Positions 9,212-16,852 of a DNA stretch of 64,000 bases are shown piece by piece; the stretch's first letter is position 1; the number at the start of each line of letters is the position of its first letter. Both the position numbers and the translations under genes were made by a program. The stretch lies in the NCBI GenBank assembly GCA_035546295.1, contig DATKBT010000070.1, forward strand, positions 1-64,000, given 5' to 3'. The notes below the pieces were generated by a model. It was given only the letters and a program-made list of their open reading frames with translations. It ran no database searches and was not told where the DNA came from. This DNA comes from DATKBT01 sp035546295 (GTDB lineage Bacteria; Acidobacteriota; Thermoanaerobaculia; Multivoradales; Multivoraceae).

Positions 9212-10279
9212 ATGGCCCCTTCTCCCGTCGTGTCGGTGGTGATGGCCGTGTACAACGGCCGGCCGTTCGTGGCCGATGCGGTCTCGAGCATCCTCGAGCA
9301 ACGCTGGCGAGACCTGGAGCTCCTCATCGTGAACGATGGGTCCACCGACGGGACCCTCGACGTCCTTCGGACGTTTCGGGATCCACGCATCCGGGTGCTC
9401 GAGAATCCCCGGAACCTCGGGCTCACGCCGAGCCTGAATCGCGCCGTCGCCGAGGCGCGGGGGGAGCTCGTCGCGCGCATCGATGCCGACGACATCGCCG
9501 AGCGTGACCGACTCTCGCGACAGGTCGCATTCCTTCGCGCGCAGCCGCGCGTCGTCCTGCTGGGCACTGGGTACCGAGAGATCGACCCAGTTGGGACGAT
9601 CGGGGCGACCCGCCACCTCTCGATGGACCCGACGACCCTGCGATGGGAGCTCATCTTCCGCTGTCCGTTCTGCCATTCTGCCGCGATGTGGCGGCGCGAG
9701 ATCGTCGCCAGCGCGGTCGGACCCTACGACGAACGCTTTCAGTACGCGATGGACTGGGACTTGTGGCAGCGAATCGCCGAACGATTCGAGGTCGCCAACC
9801 TACATGCGCCATTGGTTCGCTATCGCATCGGTGAGCACTCCATGACGAGCACTCACCCTGCCGTCGTTCGTGAAACGGTGGCGTTGCGCAGGCGCGCGCT
9901 CCAGCGCCTCGAGTGGCTCGGCACGGAGAAGTCAAGCTCGTTCGACGACCGCGTCAATCGCATGTTCGATGTCTTGTTTGCGCCAAGGCTTCCCGCCGAC
10001 CTCGCGGACGTCCGCGCGGGGATTGCCGACGTCGACTCCCTCTCGACGCTCTTCGAGGACGCGTTGGGACTCGACGCGCACGGGCGGCGCGCACACAGAA
10101 GGACGTGGCGCCGCCAGGCGGCGCGCCGGCTGCTGCGTGAAGCGACGCTTCGCCGCGACAGGCGATCAGACGTCGCCGCGGCGAGGGAGCTGTTCGCCCT
10201 CGCTCGACAGCTCTACGCCCCCTCCCTGTTCTCGGTGAAAGCTCTGCGCTACGCGTTGGCCTGCGTCCGGCATCCATGA
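9212..10279 (+). CDS. Family 2 glycosyltransferase
   Basis: 355 residues. The GT-A fold is visible: SVVMAVYNG at 8-15, IVNDGSTDGT at 39-48, NLGLTPSLN, and the nucleotide-sugar metal motif DADD at 91-94. MDWDLWQRI later resembles the acceptor-site ED/WD region. It is probably a cytoplasmic, membrane-associated enzyme adding one sugar to the glycan exported by the Wzm/Wzt pair. ATG 9212 is used because the open frame upstream of it has no family similarity and precedes the first beta strand. The C-terminal 100 residues are Arg- and Ala-rich helices of unknown role. Donor and acceptor are not predictable. Confidence 0.87.
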   Translation: MAPSPVVSVVMAVYNGRPFVADAVSSILEQRWRDLELLIVNDGSTDGTLDVLRTFRDPRIRVLENPRNLGLTPSLNRAVAEARGELVARIDADDIAERDRLSRQVAFLRAQPRVVLLGTGYREIDPVGTIGATRHLSMDPTTLRWELIFRCPFCHSAAMWRREIVASAVGPYDERFQYAMDWDLWQRIAERFEVANLHAPLVRYRIGEHSMTSTHPAVVRETVALRRRALQRLEWLGTEKSSSFDDRVNRMFDVLFAPRLPADLADVRAGIADVDSLSTLFEDALGLDAHGRRAHRRTWRRQAARRLLREATLRRDRRSDVAAARELFALARQLYAPSLFSVKALRYALACVRHP

Positions 10280-10328
10280 TCGGTTCACGCCTCGAATCCC
10301 GGGTGATCACCGCGCCGACCGGTCGCGC

Positions 10329-10904
10329 CTACCTTCTTGCTGGGCTCCGGTCGATCAGGTAGCCGCGGTAGTTGCCCGAGGTGACGATCAGGGGAACGCC
10401 GCTCTGAGATCCGTCGTCGATCTCGATCGTCGGACACAGGTCGACCCCCTCACCGACCAGCAGGCCGGCCAGCGACTGGCCGGTCAAGGTGAAGAGCCGG
10501 GAGTCGAGGTCCGCCGCCAAGTGGAGCGACTGCGAGTGAACCGGGCTCGAAGGGTTGCTCGCACCGGCGGCCAGCGGCGCGAGTCGGAGCCTGAGGCTCT
10601 GGCCGTAGAGGCCGCTGCCGCCGTTGAAACCGGTGACGGCCCAATCGGTGACCACCAGGAGCCTCTCCTTCGGCACGTCGAAGATCTGCGTGCTCCCGTC
10701 CGGGTGCTTCCGGTGCATCGCCAGCGTCGCACTGCTACCGCCTCCGACCGGGCAGTCGTCCTTTTGGCCGCCCGAGAAGAACTGGACGTTGACGTGCTCC
10801 GCGGGCAGCTGCCCCAGATGCGTCTGCGCGAGGAGCTGTCCGCCGCCCGCGCACAGGCCCAAGAGCAGTGCCGAGCCGAGAGCGTTCCTTGCCTTGGTTC
10901 TCAT
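10329..10904 (-). CDS. Secreted protein of unknown function
   Basis: 191 residues, with a clear signal peptide (hydrophobic run ALGSALLLGLCAGGG, cleavage near LLAQ). ATG 10904 has CGGAG 7 nt upstream and is the best start. The mature part contains two widely spaced Cys (DDCPVGGGS and DLCPTIEID), which could form a disulfide, and is rich in Ser, Gly and beta-strand-forming residues. No family was recognised. It converges on the GT2 gene and probably stands alone. Confidence 0.7.
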   Translation of the reverse strand: MRTKARNALGSALLLGLCAGGGQLLAQTHLGQLPAEHVNVQFFSGGQKDDCPVGGGSSATLAMHRKHPDGSTQIFDVPKERLLVVTDWAVTGFNGGSGLYGQSLRLRLAPLAAGASNPSSPVHSQSLHLAADLDSRLFTLTGQSLAGLLVGEGVDLCPTIEIDDGSQSGVPLIVTSGNYRGYLIDRSPARR

Positions 10905-11053
10905 GAGTTTCTCCGGGCGAGCCCGGCCCCGGGTGCTTGGATGCTCCGCGGAGCCGCGCATTTCGGGTGTGCTCGCGGGCTCGAGGTGATGGCCTCCACC
11001 CCGCGATCTCTTCAACGAAGAAACCTCTCTGGTCCGGAAACGCCCGCAGCGCG

Positions 11054-11301
11054 ATGGGAGGCGAGTCCTTCTCGCTTGCCGCCGGAACCGACCTGGCACC
11101 TCTGCTCGAGGGGCTCGAGAACGATGCGTGTCACGCGCCACACTGGGGCTACCTGATCGAGGGCGAGGTCACCGTGAGCTACACGGACGGAGCGAGGAAG
11201 AGGTCAGCGGCGGCGACCTGTTCTACTGGCCGCCTGGCCACTCCGTTCGCGTTGGTGAGGACGCCGAGATCGTGCTGTTCAGCCCCCAGCATGAGCACTC
11301 A
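11054..11301 (+). pseudogene. Frameshifted cupin-domain gene remnant
   Basis: One frame reads from about 11054 through HWGYLIEGEVTVSYTDG; the next frame continues the same domain as SEEEVSGGDLFYWPPGHS and IVLFSPQHEHS. Joined, these give the core of a small cupin (HWGY, then PPGH before a closing SPQ strand). The switch lies near 11188-11195, where one missing base after GGACGG would restore the frame. The usual first 30-50 residues are not recognisable upstream, so the 5' end may also be lost. A sequencing error is possible for the shift but would not explain the missing start. Confidence 0.6.
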
Positions 11302-11369
11302 GGGAGCGGGCGGCCGGGCTTCGGTGCGCTGCCCGGGAGCCGCTCGCGGTGCGCCCGCGATGCGCAGCA

Positions 11370-12920
11370 TCAGCCCTCGCCGAACAGCTCCTGCACCATG
11401 TTCTTGGTGACCTTTCCGAGAGCGTTGCGCGGAAGCCGGTCGACGATGCGCAGGAGGCTGGGCGCCTTGTAAGGGGCGAGCCGCTGCTTCGACCACTCCC
11501 GCAGCTCGTCGAGCTCGAGCGAGCCACGGTCGCATAGGACGACTGCCGCCGCGATGCGCTGCCCCCACTCCTCGTCGGGAATCCCGACCACCGCGACCTC
11601 GGCGATCCGCGGGTGCGCCCGCAGGACCTCCTCGATCTCGAGCGCCGAGACCTTGTAGCCGCCGGTCTTGAGGATGTCGACGCTCGAGCGGCCGAGCAGC
11701 CGGTAGCGGTCGTGCTCGAGAACGCCGACGTCGCCGGTGCGGAACCAGCCGTCGGCCGTGAAGGCCTCGCGAGTCGCCTCCTCGCGGCCCCAGTACCCGC
11801 GGAACAGCCCCGGACCACGGACCTCGACCTCGCCTCGCAGCGCCTTCGGGTCGTCGCTCTCCACGAACGGCTCGCCGCCGCCCGCGAAGCGCACCTCGAC
11901 CCCCGGCAGCGGCCGGCCGACGGCGCCGGGGACGCGCTCGCCGTCGAGCGGATTGGAGAGGATCATGCCGGTCTCGGTCATCCCATAGCGCTCGAGCAAT
12001 CGATGACCCGTCGCGCGCTCCCACCTCTCGAGCACCGAGCCGGGAAGCGCCGCCGAGCCGGAAACCATGAGCCGGAGCGTGCGCGCGCCGGAGCGCCAGC
12101 GCTCGCGCTCCGTAGCGCCGGCCGCCTCCCAGGCGGCGACGAGACGGGCATAGATCGTGGGCACCGCCATGAACACCGTGAGCTCGCGCGCGGCGAAGCG
12201 TTCCCAGATCGCGCCCGGATCGAAGCCCGGCATCATCTCGCATCGGGCACCCGACGCGAGCGCGCAGCAGACGACGTTGACGATGCCGTGGACGTGATGG
12301 AGCGGCAGCACGTTGACGGTGCGATCGTCCCGGCTCCAGCCCCACGCCTCGAGCAGCGCGTCGACCTGGGCCGACAGGCTGGCGTGCGTGTGGAGCGCTC
12401 CCTTCGGCCCTCCGGTCGTGCCGCTGGTGTAGACGATCAGGGCTCCGCGCTCGGCCCGGTCCCGGAGCGGGGACGTTTCGGTTGGGCTCGCGGCGCCAGC
12501 GGCGAGCTCGCCGACCAGGCGCACCTCGACGTCGCCGCCGCGCGCCGCCGTGCGCGCCCGCTCCTCGAGCGCCGACGAAGCGAGCAGCAGGCTCGGCTCG
12601 CTGTCGCCCAGCGCGTGGAGCAGCTCCGGCACCGGGTGACTGACGCACAGCGGGACCGCGATGCCGCCCGCGCGCCAGACGCCCCACAGCGCCACGACCC
12701 AGTCGATACCGGGCTCGACCAGGATCGCGATTCGCTCACCGTCGAGGCCGCTCGCGAGATCGCTCACCCCGCCGCGCTCCAGGAGCGCCGCCGCGAGGAG
12801 ATCGGCGGCCTCCGACAACTCGCGATGGGTCAACGTGCGCGAGCCCTCGGTGAGCGCCAGCCGGTCGCCGAAACGCTCGGCCCGCGCGCTGAGGACGTCC
12901 CGGGGCGCGGCGAAGCTCAC
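11370..12920 (-). CDS. Malonyl-CoA synthetase / acyl-CoA synthetase (ACSF3/MatB-like)
   Basis: About 516 residues of the ANL adenylating superfamily; it activates a carboxylic acid to its CoA thioester with ATP. The P-loop YTSGTTGGPKG is at 164-174. LPLHHVHGIVNVV is the A4 region and strongly resembles malonyl-CoA synthetases of the ACSF3/MatB type. RYGMTETGMILSNPLDGER is followed by PGAVGRPLPGVEV, and the C-terminal lysine loop reads RNALGKVTKN. GTG 12920 has GAGGG 7 nt upstream; TTG 12923 is possible. It lies 66 nt downstream of ispG in the same direction. Malonate as substrate is inferred from motif similarity; methylmalonate or another short acid is possible. Confidence 0.85.
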   Translation of the reverse strand: MSFAAPRDVLSARAERFGDRLALTEGSRTLTHRELSEAADLLAAALLERGGVSDLASGLDGERIAILVEPGIDWVVALWGVWRAGGIAVPLCVSHPVPELLHALGDSEPSLLLASSALEERARTAARGGDVEVRLVGELAAGAASPTETSPLRDRAERGALIVYTSGTTGGPKGALHTHASLSAQVDALLEAWGWSRDDRTVNVLPLHHVHGIVNVVCCALASGARCEMMPGFDPGAIWERFAARELTVFMAVPTIYARLVAAWEAAGATERERWRSGARTLRLMVSGSAALPGSVLERWERATGHRLLERYGMTETGMILSNPLDGERVPGAVGRPLPGVEVRFAGGGEPFVESDDPKALRGEVEVRGPGLFRGYWGREEATREAFTADGWFRTGDVGVLEHDRYRLLGRSSVDILKTGGYKVSALEIEEVLRAHPRIAEVAVVGIPDEEWGQRIAAAVVLCDRGSLELDELREWSKQRLAPYKAPSLLRIVDRLPRNALGKVTKNMVQELFGEG

Positions 12921-12986
12921 CAACCGCCCTCGTTCACGAACGGGCTTCGCTCACGATCCGCCCTGAGCTCACGGGCCGCGGCGCGC

Positions 12987-14234
12987 TCACGGACTCACCG
13001 TGGAGCCCCGGCGCGGATAGCGCGTCGCCACGTAGCCGTCGACGATCGCCTCGAACGCCGCCGCCAGCTCCTCGGTGGTCCCCTCGAGGGTGGTCAGCTT
13101 CTTGCCGTCGACGAAGACCGGGCAGCGCGGCGCCTCGCCGGTGCCGGGGAGCGAGATCCCGATGTCGGCGGCCTTCGACTCGCCGGGACCGTTGACCACG
13201 CAGCCCATCACGGCGACCTTGAGCTCCTCGACCCCCTCGTAGCGCTCGCGCCACTCCGGCATGCGGGCTCTCGTCCACTCCTCGATCCGCTCGGCGAGGA
13301 CCTGGAAGGTGGTGCTGGTGGTGCGCCCGCATCCGGGACAGGCCGTGATCTGCGGGGCGAACGAACGCAGCTCGAGCGCCTGGAGCAGCTCGCAGCACGC
13401 CCACACCTCCTCGCGCCGGTCGCCGCCCGGGCGCGGGGTCAGCGAGATCCGGATCGTGTCGCCGATCCCTTCGGCGAGCAGCACCGCCATCGCCGAGGCC
13501 GAGTAGACGACTCCCTTGCGGCCCATCCCCGCCTCGGTGAGACCCAGGTGGAGCGGCTGGCGGGTCTCGGCGGAGAGCTCGCGGTAGACGGCGATCAGGT
13601 CGCGCGGGCGCGAGACCTTGCACGAGACGACGATCTGGTCCTCGCGCAGCCCGCACTGGAGCCCGAGCTCGGTCGACTGGAGCGCCGAGAGCACCATGCA
13701 TTCGTTCACGATCTCCTCGGAGGTCCGGCCGAGATCCCACGCGGTGTTCTCCTCCATCTTGGCGACCACCAGGTCCTGGTCGAGCGAGCCGGCATTGACG
13801 CCGATGCGCACGGGCTTTCCCAGGTCGCGCGCGATCGTGCAGATCGCCTGGAACTGCGCGTCCTTCTTGTCGCCGAAGCCGACGTTGCCGGGGTTGATCC
13901 GGTACTTGGCGAGCGCCTCGGCGCAGTCCGGATGGCGGGCGAGCAGGGTGTGACCGTTGTAGTGGAAGTCGCCGATCAGGGGCACCCCGCAGCCCGCGTC
14001 ATCGAGGCGCGTGCGGATCTCGGGGACTGCCTTCGCCGCCGCGTCGACGTTGACCGTGATGCGCACCAGCTCCGAGCCAGCCTCGGCGAGCTCGCGGACC
14101 TGCTGCGCGGTCGCTGCGGCGTCGGCGGTGTCGGTGTTGGTCATCGACTGGACGACGATCGGGGCGTCGCCGCCGACGATCACTCCGCCGATCGCGACCG
14201 CGGTCGTCGGCCGTCGTTGAGCCTCCGCCCTCAC
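12987..14234 (-). CDS. ispG: 4-hydroxy-3-methylbut-2-en-1-yl diphosphate synthase
   Basis: 415 residues. IspG reduces the cyclic diphosphate MEcPP to HMBPP in the MEP isoprenoid pathway using a [4Fe-4S] cluster. The N-terminal TIM barrel begins PIVVQSMTNTDTAD. Cluster cysteines are visible at Cys299 and Cys302 (ACPGCGR) and Cys345 (GCVVNGPGE). Length fits the compact bacterial two-domain form without the plant-type insert. The GTG start at 14234 leaves a 56-nt gap to the hut genes upstream, so co-transcription is possible, although the pathways are unrelated. Confidence 0.96.
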   Translation of the reverse strand: MRAEAQRRPTTAVAIGGVIVGGDAPIVVQSMTNTDTADAAATAQQVRELAEAGSELVRITVNVDAAAKAVPEIRTRLDDAGCGVPLIGDFHYNGHTLLARHPDCAEALAKYRINPGNVGFGDKKDAQFQAICTIARDLGKPVRIGVNAGSLDQDLVVAKMEENTAWDLGRTSEEIVNECMVLSALQSTELGLQCGLREDQIVVSCKVSRPRDLIAVYRELSAETRQPLHLGLTEAGMGRKGVVYSASAMAVLLAEGIGDTIRISLTPRPGGDRREEVWACCELLQALELRSFAPQITACPGCGRTTSTTFQVLAERIEEWTRARMPEWRERYEGVEELKVAVMGCVVNGPGESKAADIGISLPGTGEAPRCPVFVDGKKLTTLEGTTEELAAAFEAIVDGYVATRYPRRGSTVSP

Positions 14235-14290
14235 GGCGGGGGACTCGACGGGACGGGGCTACGTGGACCAGGGCGCACCACGCCCAGATC

Positions 14291-15235
14291 CTACCTGGCC
14301 GGGATCGCGGCGCGCGAAGCGAGACCGCGAAGGAAGCGCCACACCGTCAGCGCCGCCACGCGCGCAGTCTGGCCGTCGCGGTCGTGCTCGGGATTGAGCT
14401 CGACGACGTCGATCGAGAACACGCGCCGGCAGCGGCCTGCCTCCTCCGCTGCACGCAGCCAGACCTCGAGGCCGAGCCCGTCGGTCGTCGGCGCGCTGAC
14501 CCCCGGCGCGAGGGACTGGTCGAGGGCGTCGAGATCGAAGGTGACCATCGCGTCGTGCTCGAGCGCGTCCAGCAGCGCCAGGGCGGTTCCGGTCCCCACC
14601 TGGTGCCGCAGGATCGCCTGGCCGCCGGACTCCTCGACGTACGTCCGATGCGCCGCCGCCAAGCTGTGCGGCTGGAGCCCGGCGACCGTGTAGCGGCGGC
14701 ACGTTCCGGAAGGGTGCTCGCGAGCCTGGCGGAAGGGCGAGCCCGAATGCGCCCGCCCGTCGACCAGGGGCCGAACATCCGCGTGCGCGTCCCAGTTGAG
14801 GATCTCGATCGGGGCGTTCCGCCGCGCGTAGCCGAGGAAGTGACCGTAGCCGGCCTCGTGGCCGCCGCCGAGCACGACGACGAACCGGCCGGTCGCGAGC
14901 TCCTCCGCGACCACGGCACCGAGCGTGTCCTGATCCGCCTCGAGCTCGCCGGTCACGCCGACGTCGCCGAGGTCGTGAGCGTGCTCGATCAGCCGCGCGA
15001 ACCGCGTCGAGCTCGCGTCCGGGGTCATCCGGAAGAGCCAGCGGCGGATCTCGGCCGGCCCGGCCGCGGCGCCGGGCCGTCCGCCGTTGCGGCGGACTCC
15101 TTCGTCGGAGGGGAATCCGACCAGGCTCACCCAGCGGTCCTCGGAACGGCCGAGGAGATGGCCGATTCGCGGGTCGTCCTCGGCGCTCGCCGGGGTCTCG
15201 ATCGCCACCGGGCGCAGCGCGGGCTTCGCGCTCAC
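14291..15235 (-). CDS. hutG: Formimidoylglutamase (arginase family)
   Basis: 314 residues. It hydrolyses N-formimidoyl-L-glutamate to glutamate and formamide, the last step of the four-enzyme histidine pathway. Arginase-family manganese ligands are visible: GGGHE with His126, NWDAHAD with Asp149, His151 and Asp153, and TFDLDALDQ with its Asp pair. The GTG at 15235 overlaps the hutI stop as GTGA and has GAGGAGG 5 nt upstream, which settles the start against longer low-quality in-frame sequence. Context with hutI and hutU supports the assignment over arginase or agmatinase. Confidence 0.93.
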   Translation of the reverse strand: MSAKPALRPVAIETPASAEDDPRIGHLLGRSEDRWVSLVGFPSDEGVRRNGGRPGAAAGPAEIRRWLFRMTPDASSTRFARLIEHAHDLGDVGVTGELEADQDTLGAVVAEELATGRFVVVLGGGHEAGYGHFLGYARRNAPIEILNWDAHADVRPLVDGRAHSGSPFRQAREHPSGTCRRYTVAGLQPHSLAAAHRTYVEESGGQAILRHQVGTGTALALLDALEHDAMVTFDLDALDQSLAPGVSAPTTDGLGLEVWLRAAEEAGRCRRVFSIDVVELNPEHDRDGQTARVAALTVWRFLRGLASRAAIPAR

Positions 15236-16470
15236 TGGACCTCCTCGCGGCCGGGCCGGCGATACACCCGCTCGCCTGCGATCCAGGTCTCGAGGACGGT
15301 GTCCGGCCGGAAGTGGTAGAGCCAGTGCTCGACCGACGGCGCATCGACGAGCACCAGGTCGGCCGCCCTGCCCGGCTCGAGCGAGCCGACCTCTCCGTCG
15401 AGCCGCAGGGCGCGCGCGGCGTGGAGCGTCGCACCGAGGAGTGCCTCGCTCGGCGTCATCCTCTGACGCACGCACGCGAGCCAGATCGCGAGCTGGAGAT
15501 CGTAGCTCGGCGCCGAGCCCGGGTTGTAGTCGGTGGCCACCGCGACGGTGACTCCCGCCGCGATCATGGCTCGCACCGGCGGCGGCTCCTGCCCGAGGTA
15601 CGCGGTCGCCAGCGGCAGGCTGACGGCGACGACGCCGGCCTCGACCAGTCGCGCGATCCCGGCTGGCGAGATGCGCTCGAGGTGATCGGCCGACGCCGCG
15701 CCCAGCTCGGCGGCGAGCAGCGCGCCGCCGCCGTCCGTGATCTGGTCGGCGTGCAGCTTCGCATCGAGCCCGTGGCGCTGCCCCGCCTCCAGCACGCGGC
15801 GCGCCTCGTCGATCGAGAACGCGGTCTCCTCCACGAACACGTCGCAGAAGCGCGCCAGCCCGCGCGCCGCCACCTCGGGAAGGAGCCGCTCGAGGATCAG
15901 GTCGAGGTAGCCGGCCCGGTCGTCGCGGTGCTCGGGAGGCACGACGTGCGCGGCGAGCAGGGTCGGCACGATCCGCGTCGGCTGGCTCTGGGAGAGCGCG
16001 GCGTAGACCTCGAGCTGGCGGATCTCGTGCTCGTAGGAGAGGCCGTAGCCGCTCTTCGCCTCGACCGTGGTCACCCCGAGCGCTCGCATCGCGGCGAGGT
16101 TACGGTCGGCCTTGGCGACCAGCTCCTCTTTCGACGCTTCGCGCGTTTGGCGCATGGTGCGCGCGATGCCGCCGCCGCGCTTCGCGATTTCCAGGTACGG
16201 GACGCCGGCGAGCTTCTCGGCGAACTCGTCCTCGCGCCACCCGCCGAAGCAGAGGTGCGTGTGACAGTCGACCAGACCGGGGACGACCAGCGCGCCGCCA
16301 GCCGAGCGCGATGGGGCGGCGGCGAGCTCGTCGGAAAGATCCGACTCCGCGCCCACCCACAGGATGCGGCCGTCGCGCCATGCGATCGCAGAGTCGCGGA
16401 CGGACTCGCCGGCGCTCCACAGCTGCGCGATGTCGCGCAGGACCAAAGGATCGCCAACCGATTCCGTCAC
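15232..16470 (-). CDS. hutI: Imidazolonepropionase
   Basis: 412 residues of the amidohydrolase superfamily; it opens the imidazolone ring of 4-imidazolone-5-propionate to give N-formimidoylglutamate. Metal ligands are seen in VDCHTHLCFGG (His70, His72), KLHADQ, SADHLE and the late Asp in ATDYNPGSAP. EAKSGYGL matches the substrate loop. GTG 16470 overlaps the stop of the upstream AbrB-like gene as GTGA, and its own stop overlaps hutG, so three genes form one coupled series. Confidence 0.96.
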   Translation of the reverse strand: MTESVGDPLVLRDIAQLWSAGESVRDSAIAWRDGRILWVGAESDLSDELAAAPSRSAGGALVVPGLVDCHTHLCFGGWREDEFAEKLAGVPYLEIAKRGGGIARTMRQTREASKEELVAKADRNLAAMRALGVTTVEAKSGYGLSYEHEIRQLEVYAALSQSQPTRIVPTLLAAHVVPPEHRDDRAGYLDLILERLLPEVAARGLARFCDVFVEETAFSIDEARRVLEAGQRHGLDAKLHADQITDGGGALLAAELGAASADHLERISPAGIARLVEAGVVAVSLPLATAYLGQEPPPVRAMIAAGVTVAVATDYNPGSAPSYDLQLAIWLACVRQRMTPSEALLGATLHAARALRLDGEVGSLEPGRAADLVLVDAPSVEHWLYHFRPDTVLETWIAGERVYRRPGREEVQ

Positions 16471-16721
16471 CGAGCCCCCGCTGCTGTGCGCCGTGCGCGA
16501 GCACCCACTCCAGCGACCATCTCCTCGATCATGGCCGGTATCGCCTTGGCGTGAGCGCGAAGTGCGACGAGAGCGCTCCTCCCTCGCGCCCGCTGGAGCA
16601 GGGCCGCACCCCCGGGCTGGATCACCGGCTCGAGGACCTCCGCGCGCTCCAGGGCGAGCTCGTCTCGGATCCGCTTCAGAATCGTGATCCGCCCGCCCGC
16701 GCTCAACTCGACCCTGTCCAC
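16467..16721 (-). CDS. AbrB/MazE-like swapped-hairpin DNA-binding protein, translationally coupled to hutI
   Basis: 84 residues. The N-terminus MDRVELSAGGRITILKRIRD matches the swapped-hairpin pattern (V-x-S-x-x-G-x-I-T-I-P-x-x-x-R) with Leu in place of the usual Pro, followed by GGAALLQR where the second beta strand belongs. The C-terminal 35 residues are Ala- and Arg-rich. GTG 16721 has a perfect AAGGAG at 6-nt spacing, strong evidence that it is translated. It sits between hutU and hutI and overlaps hutI by 4 nt. No toxin gene is next to it, so a transcriptional regulator is more likely than an antitoxin. Family call is by motif and moderately sure. Confidence 0.72.
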   Translation of the reverse strand: MDRVELSAGGRITILKRIRDELALERAEVLEPVIQPGGAALLQRARGRSALVALRAHAKAIPAMIEEMVAGVGARARRTAAGAR

Positions 16722-16852
16722 GTCGTGCTCCTTCCTGGTCGGCTGCTCAGAGGGTCGATTGTGACAGCACGGTGGGATCGATCTCGCCCCACTCGCTGCG
16801 GTCTACCGCAACGTGGAGTCCTCGCGCGCCCCTGAACCCGCCTCGCCCCCGA

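Noticed and set aside
16467..16721. Toxin-antitoxin module in the hut operon
   Set aside because: The AbrB-like gene has no PIN, MazF or RelE-like neighbour; flanks are hutU and hutI.
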